From Acidobacteriota bacterium (GTDB taxonomy: Bacteria > Acidobacteriota > Blastocatellia > Chloracidobacteriales > Chloracidobacteriaceae): a stretch of 64,000 nt of DNA. Of the stretch, positions 7,717 through 15,647 are shown in pieces. A program made the position numbers and the translations under genes. Under the pieces are notes generated by a model, which searched no databases, was not told the origin of the DNA, and worked only from the letters and a program-made list of their open reading frames with translations. The stretch is from contig JACQXX010000045.1 in NCBI GenBank assembly GCA_016208495.1, positions 36,838-100,837 on the forward strand, written 5' to 3'. Position 1 is the stretch's first letter. Each line of letters starts with the position of its first letter.

Positions 7717-8403
7717 ATGTCTGAATTTTGCACCCTGATTGTCTCAGACATCCATCTCGGCTCGCCGGTAAGCCGGGCTGAAGCGCTTTCGGCTTTGCTC
7801 AGGGAACATACTTTCAAGCGATTGATTTTGCTGGGAGATGTGTTTGAAAACCTGAAATTTGACCGATTGCACCCCGCGCACTGGGAACTGGTTCGCACCA
7901 TTCAGGCATTGTCAAAGGCATCTTCTGAGGTTGAAGTGGTCTGGATCGAAGGCAATCACGATGAGGGCCTGTGCCGTCGAGGTATGGAATTGCTCGGTCA
8001 GCCGGTTCTGGAGGAATTTGCCTGGGAAGCTGGCGGGACGAAATTTGTGGCACTTCATGGGCATCAATTTGACTCCCTGGTGGCCGAACGCCCGTTACTG
8101 ACCGAAGTTGGCAGCCATCTCAATCAGGCACTTCAAAAAATTGACCATCGCGATCTTCGTTTGAGCCGCTGGGCCAAGCGGATGTCGAAAAAACTCTCCG
8201 GACAATCTGCCAAAGTGGCTGAAAAGGCAACTGTTTACGGCCAGGAGCAGGGAGCTGACTACGTTTTTTGTGGTCACACCCACCTGGCGATGACGGCTCA
8301 GGCGGGTTCGGTCCGGTATGTCAACACCGGGTGCTGGACCGACATTCCATCTACCTTTGTCGGAATTACAAACCAGGACGTTCATCTGATTCCAGTTGAA
8401 TGA
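7717..8403 (+). CDS. LpxH-like calcineurin-type metallophosphoesterase
   Basis: 228 residues from the ATG at 7717; an earlier in-frame start exists (7666) but its 17 extra residues are not family-like. The five metal-binding blocks are all present: VSDIHLG, LLGDVFE, EGNHDEG, LHGHQFD and FCGHTHLA. This arrangement resembles UDP-2,3-diacylglucosamine pyrophosphatase (LpxH/LpxI-type step of lipid A synthesis) and its YbbF-like relatives, some of which act on other phosphodiesters. The stop codon falls in GAATGAA-type repeats that continue downstream. A role at the membrane in lipid A synthesis is likely but not certain. Confidence 0.8.
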   Translation: MSEFCTLIVSDIHLGSPVSRAEALSALLREHTFKRLILLGDVFENLKFDRLHPAHWELVRTIQALSKASSEVEVVWIEGNHDEGLCRRGMELLGQPVLEEFAWEAGGTKFVALHGHQFDSLVAERPLLTEVGSHLNQALQKIDHRDLRLSRWAKRMSKKLSGQSAKVAEKATVYGQEQGADYVFCGHTHLAMTAQAGSVRYVNTGCWTDIPSTFVGITNQDVHLIPVE

Positions 8404-8524
8404 AGAATGAAGAATTGAGAATGAAGAGCAAGTATTAAGTTTTTTAATGTCTATATTTAGAGCAAATAAGGCGATAGCTTCTTCATTCTTCATTCTTCAT
8501 TCTTCATTCTTCATTCTTCATTCT
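8401..8524. repeat. CTTCATT / GAATGAA heptamer repeats
   Basis: About six CTTCATT units occupy 8481-8524. The opposite-strand form (GAATGAAGAATGAAG) starts at the phosphoesterase stop near 8399 and runs to about 8427, so the spacer is framed by inverted copies and could fold into a hairpin between the two genes. Confidence 0.85.
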
Positions 8525-8550
8525 GTTACCTTGTCGCTTCACGAAAACCT

Positions 8551-9774
8551 ATGGTCTCACCATCTGCCAGTTTGCTCCGCAAAGCAGTTCATCAGCATTC
8601 ACTGACCAGCCGTCAAGGTGTGCTTGAACGAATGTTTACTGCTTTTTTTGATGGGCTGGTCTACAACCAGATTTGGGAAGATCCGCTGGTTGATCTCGAA
8701 GCCCTGGAACTCACCTCTGACAGTCGAGTGCTGACGATTACTTCGGGTGGGTGCAATGTTCTCAATTATCTGGTTGCCCAACCGCGGTTGATTATCGGCG
8801 TGGACTTGAACCCTTATCACATGTATTTGACCCGGTTGAAGTTAACGGCGCTTGAATTCTTGCCCGACCACGAGGCGTTCTTTGAGTTTTTCGGATGTGC
8901 CAACCGATCTGAGAACGTCGCCCGGTACGATGCTTTTATAGCTCCAAACCTGGATGTCCATGCTCGTGAATATTGGGAAGGTCGCACAATCACCGGAAAA
9001 CGTCGGGTCGAGGCATTTGGGACCCAATTTTATGACCATGCGCGAAACGGGTATTTCCTGCGGTTTGTAACCGGACTGGCGCATCTGCTTGGAAAACATC
9101 CTGAAAAGGTGTTAGAGGCCACATCGCTGGCTGAACAGGAACAGGTCTTTGCTACTGAAATCGCACCGTTTTTTGACAATGTGCTGGTTAAAGGATTGGC
9201 CAAACTGCCATTTCTGGTGTTTGGGCTGGGGATTCCGCCCCGACAGCTTGAAGCACTTCGCGAAGACGCCCAGGGAAATATCATCGAACTCTATCGGTCA
9301 CGGGTGAAAAAGCTGACCTGTGGCTTTCCAATTGCGGAAAACTATTTTACCTGGCAGGCAATTGCCCGCCGCTACGATTGCGACCAGCGCCAGGCGATTC
9401 CGGATTATTTAAAAGCTGAGCACTATCCGGTCCTCAAAGACAACGTCAATCGAATCAAGACGGCAATCATTTCGGTTACGGAGCTTTTGAAACACCAGCC
9501 GGCGCAAAGCCTGGATCGGTTTGTGCTGCTTGATGCCCAGGAATGGATGAAGCCCGTCGAAATCGAAGCCCTCTGGGCCGAGATTGCCCGCGTTGGTCAG
9601 CCGGGTTCACGCATTATTTTTCGAACCGCTGCCCGGAAATCCACCATCGAAGGGGTTTTGTCGCCCGAGTTGCGAAAACGATTTGTGTATGAGTCTGAAC
9701 GCTCACACGACTGGTTCCAGCGAGATCGGTCTTCAATTTATGGCGGATTTCACCTCTATCGGCTGGCCGAATGA
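8551..9774 (+). CDS. btaA: BtaA-type S-adenosylmethionine:diacylglycerol 3-amino-3-carboxypropyl transferase
   Basis: 407 residues, DUF3419 family. The early block MFTAFFDGLVYNQIWEDP is diagnostic; the SAM site follows as LTITSGGCNVLNYL and GVDLNPYH. BtaA transfers the aminocarboxypropyl group of SAM onto diacylglycerol to make DGHS, the first step of betaine-lipid (DGTS) synthesis at the membrane. The next gene on the same strand is a BtaB-like N-methyltransferase, the second and last step, which strongly supports the call. DGTS usually replaces phospholipids under phosphate limitation and has been reported in Chloracidobacterium. No Pho-box search was possible here. Confidence 0.88.
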   Translation: MVSPSASLLRKAVHQHSLTSRQGVLERMFTAFFDGLVYNQIWEDPLVDLEALELTSDSRVLTITSGGCNVLNYLVAQPRLIIGVDLNPYHMYLTRLKLTALEFLPDHEAFFEFFGCANRSENVARYDAFIAPNLDVHAREYWEGRTITGKRRVEAFGTQFYDHARNGYFLRFVTGLAHLLGKHPEKVLEATSLAEQEQVFATEIAPFFDNVLVKGLAKLPFLVFGLGIPPRQLEALREDAQGNIIELYRSRVKKLTCGFPIAENYFTWQAIARRYDCDQRQAIPDYLKAEHYPVLKDNVNRIKTAIISVTELLKHQPAQSLDRFVLLDAQEWMKPVEIEALWAEIARVGQPGSRIIFRTAARKSTIEGVLSPELRKRFVYESERSHDWFQRDRSSIYGGFHLYRLAE

Positions 9775-9956
9775 AGCAAATTATGAAGTATGAATGACCT
9801 GAATTTTGCCTAAAATAGCGGTAATTTGCCAAAAGACCAGCGCCGACCAGGGCGGGACACGCCGCGTAACCAGGAAGCGGTCAAATCACTCAAGTGGAAT
9901 CAGAATTCACCGAAATTGAGCCTTCGCGGTGACGAAACTGACATTCACCCTATTTT

Positions 9957-9988
9957 TTATGTCCTTTATGTCCTTTATGTCCTTTATT
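9957..9988. repeat. 9-bp ATGTCCTTT tandem repeat
   Basis: About 3.5 units of a 9-bp repeat lie in the spacer between btaA and btaB. The reverse-complement family (ATAAAGGAC-like) recurs at 50792-50834. Confidence 0.85.
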
Positions 9989-10050
9989 TCACCACATCTG
10001 AGACCAAACCTGAGCAAACAGTTACTATTTGGGGCAAAATTTGGGGAATT

Positions 10051-10755
10051 ATGAGTGACGCCACGATATCGTCAATGTCGTCAAACTCTGACCAGATGGC
10101 TGAGCAGGGAGACCAGATGGACCGCATGTATCGCCATCAGAGGCACATTTATGATCTGTCGCGAAAATACTACCTGCTGGGCCGTGACCGATTGCTCGAT
10201 ACCCTGTCCATCCAGCCCGGTGAGCATATTCTTGAAATTGGCTGTGGGACCGCCCGTAACCTGATTACCCTGGCCAATCGCCATCCGAAAGCGCATCTGT
10301 TTGGGGTGGATATTTCCCAGGAGATGCTGGCCACCGCCCGGAGCAATATCATTCGGGCTGATGTTGATCACCAAATCGTCTTAAAGTACTCGGCTGCCGA
10401 AGCCTTTCACTTTCATCAGACCTTTTCACTCCTCACTCAATTTGACTCCATTTTTTTCTCCTACTCCCTGTCAATGATCCCCACTTGGCCGGAGGCACTC
10501 AAAACCGCTCTTCACAATTTGAAGCCTGGGGGAACACTTTTCATCATTGATTTTGGTGATTCTTTTGATTTACCGTCCTGGTTCCGCAAACTTCTTCACA
10601 CATGGCTTGCCAGATTTGGTGTATATTTCCGGCCCGAAGTTTTAGAACATCTCCATTTACAACAGACACAAGGGCTTGGAACACTATCGGTCGAGTTCCT
10701 CTATCGCCGGTATGCCTATCTGGCCAGTTTCAAGAAGAGCGAAATAGTGAAGTAG
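10051..10755 (+). CDS. btaB: BtaB-type SAM-dependent N-methyltransferase (betaine lipid synthesis)
   Basis: 234 residues from the ATG at 10051, with GGGG seven bases before it; the frame is open upstream to 9826 but that part covers a tandem repeat. The N-terminal block DRMYRHQRHIYDLSRKYYLL followed by GRDRLL is characteristic of BtaB, and motif I of class I methyltransferases is at about 60-70 (ILEIGCGTARN). BtaB methylates DGHS three times to DGTS. It follows btaA on the same strand after a 276-bp spacer, so co-transcription is likely but a separate promoter is possible. The stop codon lies inside the left arm of a 27-bp inverted repeat. Confidence 0.87.
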   Translation: MSDATISSMSSNSDQMAEQGDQMDRMYRHQRHIYDLSRKYYLLGRDRLLDTLSIQPGEHILEIGCGTARNLITLANRHPKAHLFGVDISQEMLATARSNIIRADVDHQIVLKYSAAEAFHFHQTFSLLTQFDSIFFSYSLSMIPTWPEALKTALHNLKPGGTLFIIDFGDSFDLPSWFRKLLHTWLARFGVYFRPEVLEHLHLQQTQGLGTLSVEFLYRRYAYLASFKKSEIVK

Positions 10756-10857
10756 CGAAGTAGCAAGTAGTGATTTACTGGTTAGTTTGTACTATTTTCC
10801 TAATTCAGTATTCGCTACTTCACTACTTCACTACTTCGCTACTTCACTAATTCGCTC
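10737..10857. repeat. 27-bp inverted repeat spanning the btaB 3' end
   Basis: Arms at 10737-10763 and 10831-10857 match at 26 of 27 positions (core AGTGAAGTAGCGAAGTAG), separated by 67 bases. The left arm covers the btaB stop; the right arm ends 20 bases before the next start. It contains AGTGAAGTAGCGA-type 8-bp units. It could act as a processing or termination structure between btaB and the epimerase gene. Confidence 0.85.
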
Positions 10858-10877
10858 AGGTGTGAAAGGAACAGGGT

Positions 10878-11834
10878 ATGAGTCACGGGTATTCGGTCCG
10901 GTCCGAAATGCGTGAAGGGGTTGAAATTTTTGTCTTGGCCAATGATGGGAAAGCTGAAGCCGAGGTCGCCCCAGCACTGGGAAACAATTGTTTTGTCTTT
11001 CGAACCTCAGAGGTTGCACTGCTTGAGCCGGTTTCATTGGCTGATTTCCTTCAGAAACCAACCAGTTACGGTATTCCACTGTTGTTTCCGTATCCCAACC
11101 GGGTTTCCGAAGGCGTGCTTGAATTCCAGGGGAAACTGTATCCAGTGCAGCCCAATCGCCACGGATACGTTCGAGATAAAGCCTGGACCGTGGTGGACAG
11201 CGGCGCGACGGCTGACGGCGGCGCCTGGGTGACGTCAGCGTTGGATACCCACACGTACGCCGACCAGATCCTGACTCAATTTCCATTTCCATTTCGGATC
11301 GAAGTCACCTACCGGCTGCACGACCTGTCGTTGGTTTTAGAAACCACGGTGCACAATACCGGGAATGGCGAATTGCCATTTGGATTTGGCATCCACCCGT
11401 ATTTTCGCCGTCCAGACCACGGAAAGCTCTTTATTCCGGCTCATCTACGCTGGGAACTCCGGGACAGCCTGCCAACCGGGAATGTACTCGAAGTTGATGG
11501 AATGTTTGATTTGCGAGACGGCCAGGAGACCAGCCAGATCGAACTCGACGATATTTACACTGATATGGTGGTGGATGAGTTGGGGCTGGTGCACTGTGTG
11601 TTGGAAGATACCCCGGCACGGTCGCTGGTGGTGGTGGAATCAGACGTCACGACGTTTCCGCATATTGTCGCCTACACAGCGCCGCTCCCCAGAAAAGCGA
11701 TTTGTATTGAACCCTATACCTGTCCAACCGATGGGTTTAACCTGCAGGCGCGTGGCATTGACGCCAATCTGATTGTGCTCGAACCCGGCACAGAGCGAAA
11801 AATGGTGATCACCATTCGCCATGAAAATTTTTAA
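10878..11834 (+). CDS. Aldose 1-epimerase (GalM) family protein
   Basis: 318 residues, ATG at 10878 with GGAACAGGG upstream. The galactose-mutarotase fold is indicated by SYGIPLLFPYPNRV near 72-85, the His motif FGFGIHPYFRRP near 170, and the Glu segment CIEPYTCPTDGFN near 275. These enzymes interconvert alpha and beta anomers of hexoses; this subfamily's natural sugar is often unknown. It lies after the btaB inverted repeat, in the same direction, with no other sugar genes nearby. Confidence 0.87.
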   Translation: MSHGYSVRSEMREGVEIFVLANDGKAEAEVAPALGNNCFVFRTSEVALLEPVSLADFLQKPTSYGIPLLFPYPNRVSEGVLEFQGKLYPVQPNRHGYVRDKAWTVVDSGATADGGAWVTSALDTHTYADQILTQFPFPFRIEVTYRLHDLSLVLETTVHNTGNGELPFGFGIHPYFRRPDHGKLFIPAHLRWELRDSLPTGNVLEVDGMFDLRDGQETSQIELDDIYTDMVVDELGLVHCVLEDTPARSLVVVESDVTTFPHIVAYTAPLPRKAICIEPYTCPTDGFNLQARGIDANLIVLEPGTERKMVITIRHENF

Positions 11835-11851
11835 GTGAAAAGTTTAGAGTT

Positions 11852-11865
11852 CCGCCTTTAGGCGG
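11852..11865. terminator. Small hairpin between convergent genes
   Basis: CCGCC-TTTA-GGCGG between the convergent epimerase and Uma2 genes could end transcription from either side. It lacks a clear T-run, so this is weak. Confidence 0.3.
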
Positions 11866-11877
11866 TTAACTGCCGTT

Positions 11878-12471
11878 CTACCTTTCTTTCTTTGTCGGCT
11901 GTTTTTTCCGCCAGAGATCAAAGAAGAGGTTTTCGATAGTACAGGAAAAGCCGGGAAGCAGGGGGGATTTCAGTTCGTCCTGTGGAAAGAACGTGCCAGC
12001 GAGTTTGAGGGCGCCTTCTTCGCGGCGGTGGATTTCGACGTGGTGGCGCTGGCAATCCACAATCCAGTATTCGTGAACTCCGCGTCGGGAATAGAGTTTC
12101 AATTTCGTCTGCCGATCACGGCGTTCATTGAGCGTGCCGGGAGAGAGCACTTCGATGACCAGTTCTGGAGCTTCGTGGAGTTTCCGGTCTGATTCAAGCG
12201 AGGTCTGAAGCTGCTCATGGCTGATCCAGACGACGTCTGGAACGACATCATCGTCATCTGCAAAGAGAAGCTCAGGGGCAAAAACGACAGTGCCCGTTCC
12301 AGAGGTGTGAATCCAAAGATTCAGGTAATATGAAAGTTGTGTGCAGGTAAATTGGTGATCCCAGCCTGGTTGTTTTGACACATGAAGTTCTCCCTCAATG
12401 AGTTCATAGCGTTTTCCATCGTCTGGAAAACATTCAAGGTCCGCTGAAGTGAATTTGGCTAAGGTGGACAT
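11878..12471 (-). CDS. Uma2-family (DUF820) putative endonuclease
   Basis: 197 residues, ATG at 12471 with AGGAGG upstream. The PD-(D/E)xK-like core is visible: GKRYELIEGELH near 20-31, DDVVPDVVWIS near 75, APELVIEVLSPGT near 100-112, then KLKLYSRRGVHEYWIVD. Uma2 proteins are abundant in Cyanobacteria, Chloroflexi and Acidobacteria. They have a restriction-nuclease fold but no firmly known function. A second, divergent member is at 50856-51458. Confidence 0.9.
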   Translation of the reverse strand: MSTLAKFTSADLECFPDDGKRYELIEGELHVSKQPGWDHQFTCTQLSYYLNLWIHTSGTGTVVFAPELLFADDDDVVPDVVWISHEQLQTSLESDRKLHEAPELVIEVLSPGTLNERRDRQTKLKLYSRRGVHEYWIVDCQRHHVEIHRREEGALKLAGTFFPQDELKSPLLPGFSCTIENLFFDLWRKKQPTKKER

Positions 12472-12489
12472 GTTTGAATCCTCCTGAAA

Positions 12490-12549
12490 CCCACCCGTTC
12501 ACGCAGGTGGTACTGATGACATAGCCCACCCGCTCACGCAGGTGGTACT
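12490..12549. repeat. Two 25-bp direct repeats, each a small hairpin
   Basis: CCCACCCG(T/C)TCACGCAGGTGGTACT occurs at 12490-12514 and 12525-12549, differing at one base, with 10 bases between. Each unit contains CCACC/GGTGG and can fold. They sit between the TIG protein gene's stop and the Uma2 start and look like REP-type elements. Confidence 0.85.
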
Positions 12550-12551
12550 CA

Positions 12552-15314
12552 CTATTTTGCTTTCTTCACTTTAATCGTGGCACTGGCCGTTCCGCCGGCT
12601 GTTTCAACTGTGATTGTGGTTTTGCCACGTGGTGTTGTGGCTGGAATAACCGCCTGAATCTCGGTCTCGCTGCTGAAATTGATGGGGGCTGAAACCCCGC
12701 CGATACGAACCGCACCGTTGCGTAAATTTGAACCCAAAATGCGCACAACGGCACCCGCCTGAACCTTTGTCGGGGTGACGCCGGTAATGACTGGGACCGG
12801 TTCGGCTTCGATAGCAAAGCTGAGACTGGCCGTTCCACCGGCTGTTCGAACAATCAACTGAGTTGTTCCGACTGCAATTCCAGTCGGGACACTGGTTCGA
12901 ATTTCAGTTCCTGAGTTAAAAGTTACTTCCGCCTGGGTTTCACCGAAAAAGACGGTGGCACCGTCAAAGTTGCTGCCCGTAATGACCAGCGGTGTGCCGA
13001 TACGCGCCGAGCCAGGTGTGACGCTCCCGATTTTAGGGGCAGCCACGACGGTAAATGGTTGATTTGAAAGGATACTGTTGCCAGAACGTGAAATCAGTCG
13101 GATTGGACCGGTTGACGTATTTCCTGGGACAATCGCCGCAATTGCCGTGTCACTGTTCGTGGTAAATTCAGCCGATACGCCGTTAAATTCAACCTTCGCG
13201 ATTTCAGAAAGACGAGTGCCGATGATGACCACTCGTTCTCCGACGGGACCGCTCAGAGGCGTAAAACTGGTAAAGGTAGGGAGGGTTTCGGTGGTAACCG
13301 TGAAAGAAGTGGTACTGACGGCAGTTCCTTCGGCATTCGTCACACTGATTGAACCATTGGTCGCCTGTGGCGGAACCGTAGCCAGAAGTTCCTGGCTGGA
13401 GCGAATTGAAAATTGAGCCACGACTGTTCCAAAACGAACTGATGTGGCGCTGGAAAAATTGGTTCCACGGACGACAACCGCCGTTCCCACCGGGCCACTG
13501 GTCGGGTCAAAGCTGAGAATCGTTGGAAGATTTGGATTGGCCACCACAAAATCTTCAGTGGTTGTGGCCGTTCCCAGCAGGGTTTCCACCGAGATTGGTG
13601 CGGTGACTGCTCCTTCGGGGACAATGGCCGAAATGGTACCGGAGGAAGTTACCTGAAATGAAGTGCGAAGGGTGCCAAACCGGACTTCGCGGACGTTGAC
13701 AAACGACGAGCCCGAAATGGTGACCGTAGAGGTGACAGGCCCGCTTTTCGGAGAAAAACTCAAAATCGAAGGCGGTAGAATGGGAATGAAAAATGAATTC
13801 TGGCTGCTGCCCGTGCCTTCCGGGGTGGTGACTGAAATTGGCCCCGTGACGGCACCCGCCGGAACTGTGGTTTTGATTGACGTGGCGGTGACGTCTGAAA
13901 ATGTTGCTTCAACGGTCCCAAATCTGACGGAGGTGGCGCCGGTAAAGTTAAATCCGGTAATGACGACAGCGGTTCCTGCCTGGCCAGTGGTGGGAGAAAA
14001 GCTATCAATCACCGGCACGGTTGTTTGAAGCGGATAAATAAATGTGGTTCCGGCAATGTCATCTGACCGAACTGACGAACCGCGCCCATCCCCGTGCGCC
14101 CGAAAATACATCGTGGCGTCCGACAACACAAAATCAGGTTCTGGGGACTTTTGTGAAGAATGCCCCAGCCCGATGCTATGGCCGATTTCATGGGTCATGA
14201 CTTCGCCCAGATTGGCGGCAACTCCCAGGAAACATTCGAAGTTATTGTTAAAGACCACATCACCTTCAAGGGTGCGCTGAAAGACCTGTCCGTTGATGGT
14301 GCGGGTTTCGCTTGAGGCCAGCGAGATGCCGCCAATGGCCAAAATTCCGCGACAATCAACTGGATCGTCAATTTCGTTGCGGCAATCATCAAAGGAAACC
14401 GCCGTCACGCCATCAGCGACAAAGCCACAGGCAGTTGTGGTTCCAATGTTGTCCAGGGTAATTGAGGCTGAGGAAATGTCACTCCAGGCGGATAACGATT
14501 GAGCAAAAATGGATTGGGCCCCGCTGTTTGGCGCATCTTGCAAGTTGACTCGATACGGCACCGGCGTATTTTGATCTGGTTCAAACCAGCGGAAGCCACG
14601 TCCAAGCAGGCTAAATTTGGGCTGAACAAAGACTTTTGTGGGCGATGGCTGATATTCAGATGGCATTGACCGGAGCGAGATCCCGGCAAAACGTTTTTCG
14701 AACATTGCGACCCGATCAGCTTGCGAATGGAGCGTGGCTCGGATTTTCTCAAGATATAACCCAAGCTCCATTGAATTGGTGATCTCTCCGGTTTGGAGCG
14801 TCTGGGTGGCTGGCGATTCAAGGTGTGTTTGATCAATCTCCCGCTTGACGAATTTCCGCCCGCTGGCTGGGTCAGTCACAATCGAGAATTTTCCCATAAA
14901 AAAATGGGCAATGCGGAGTGCGCCATCTGGTGCTGGGTTGAGGTAGAGCAGAACTTCTTCTGATGGTGAGAATTCCGGAGATAAGAAAACCACTTGAGCC
15001 GTCGGCCCGACTTCGCCACCCAGTTGACGAATGACCAGTTCGCGGGATGAAAGGCTTCCTTTTAAGAACTCGTCCACCCGGATCGTGACATAGGTGTAAA
15101 TCCGCTCGTGGCCAGCATCCCAGTTTGATTCACGGGCAATGACCTGGCCACGAACAATCAACCGGGAACTGACGATCAAATCATCATCAGGTAAAAGAAT
15201 GGCGGTCGTAGCCGTGACCGTGTCGCTGCAACCACAATAAATCAGCCCAATGACAAGCATCAGAAATCGAAAAGAGCATAAGAGAATTGAATTTTTCAAT
15301 AGGTTACTGTGCAT
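12552..15314 (-). CDS. Secreted matrixin-like metalloprotease with six IPT/TIG domains
   Basis: 920 residues with an N-terminal hydrophobic segment (about 10-29), so exported. The N-terminal third is not assigned. A metzincin zinc site HEIGHSIGLGH lies at 375-385, preceded by a propeptide-like region and a FRWFEPDQNTPVPYRVNLQD stretch near 241-260 like that of other bacterial matrixins. From about 440 to the end there are six IPT/TIG Ig-like repeats, each opening with a P-x-I/F-x-S-F/V-x-P-x-S/T-G pattern. Such proteins are thought to degrade or bind extracellular polymers. It is divergent from the propeller-PP2C gene, with a 333-bp shared upstream region and no obvious ribosome site. Confidence 0.82.
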   Translation of the reverse strand: MHSNLLKNSILLCSFRFLMLVIGLIYCGCSDTVTATTAILLPDDDLIVSSRLIVRGQVIARESNWDAGHERIYTYVTIRVDEFLKGSLSSRELVIRQLGGEVGPTAQVVFLSPEFSPSEEVLLYLNPAPDGALRIAHFFMGKFSIVTDPASGRKFVKREIDQTHLESPATQTLQTGEITNSMELGLYLEKIRATLHSQADRVAMFEKRFAGISLRSMPSEYQPSPTKVFVQPKFSLLGRGFRWFEPDQNTPVPYRVNLQDAPNSGAQSIFAQSLSAWSDISSASITLDNIGTTTACGFVADGVTAVSFDDCRNEIDDPVDCRGILAIGGISLASSETRTINGQVFQRTLEGDVVFNNNFECFLGVAANLGEVMTHEIGHSIGLGHSSQKSPEPDFVLSDATMYFRAHGDGRGSSVRSDDIAGTTFIYPLQTTVPVIDSFSPTTGQAGTAVVITGFNFTGATSVRFGTVEATFSDVTATSIKTTVPAGAVTGPISVTTPEGTGSSQNSFFIPILPPSILSFSPKSGPVTSTVTISGSSFVNVREVRFGTLRTSFQVTSSGTISAIVPEGAVTAPISVETLLGTATTTEDFVVANPNLPTILSFDPTSGPVGTAVVVRGTNFSSATSVRFGTVVAQFSIRSSQELLATVPPQATNGSISVTNAEGTAVSTTSFTVTTETLPTFTSFTPLSGPVGERVVIIGTRLSEIAKVEFNGVSAEFTTNSDTAIAAIVPGNTSTGPIRLISRSGNSILSNQPFTVVAAPKIGSVTPGSARIGTPLVITGSNFDGATVFFGETQAEVTFNSGTEIRTSVPTGIAVGTTQLIVRTAGGTASLSFAIEAEPVPVITGVTPTKVQAGAVVRILGSNLRNGAVRIGGVSAPINFSSETEIQAVIPATTPRGKTTITVETAGGTASATIKVKKAK

Positions 15315-15647
15315 ATTGAATTTGAATAGAAACTTTTAATTTGAATTGAATGTGAACGGTGGTTTGATTGAGTTCAAAAAATGTACCACGGGTGAAAGTT
15401 CAATTCACATTCACTTACCTGACATGGTTGATTATGGCGTTTCAGTGAAGAGAATTGCCTCGTTTTTCCAGTCTGCATTTATCAAATGGATGAGTTGTTG
15501 GTAGAATAGCCGCACATTTTTGGCAAACCCAAGTCCTGACCCAGATCCCCTTGTTGTTGGTTTACCTCAACTTCAGTTTTTCCAAGTTCGTGATTCAGCA
15601 GCCTCGACTCTTGTCCAGGCCGTTGGAATACACCCCGTTGTCTGCCC
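15315..15647. promoter_or_regulatory. Divergent upstream region of the TIG protease and propeller-PP2C genes
   Basis: No gene fits this 333-bp spacer. It is A+T-rich near the protease start and contains partly inverted segments, TGAATTGAATGTGAAC near 15343 and TTCAATTCACATTCAC near 15400. It must hold both promoters, but I cannot single out clear boxes. Confidence 0.4.
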
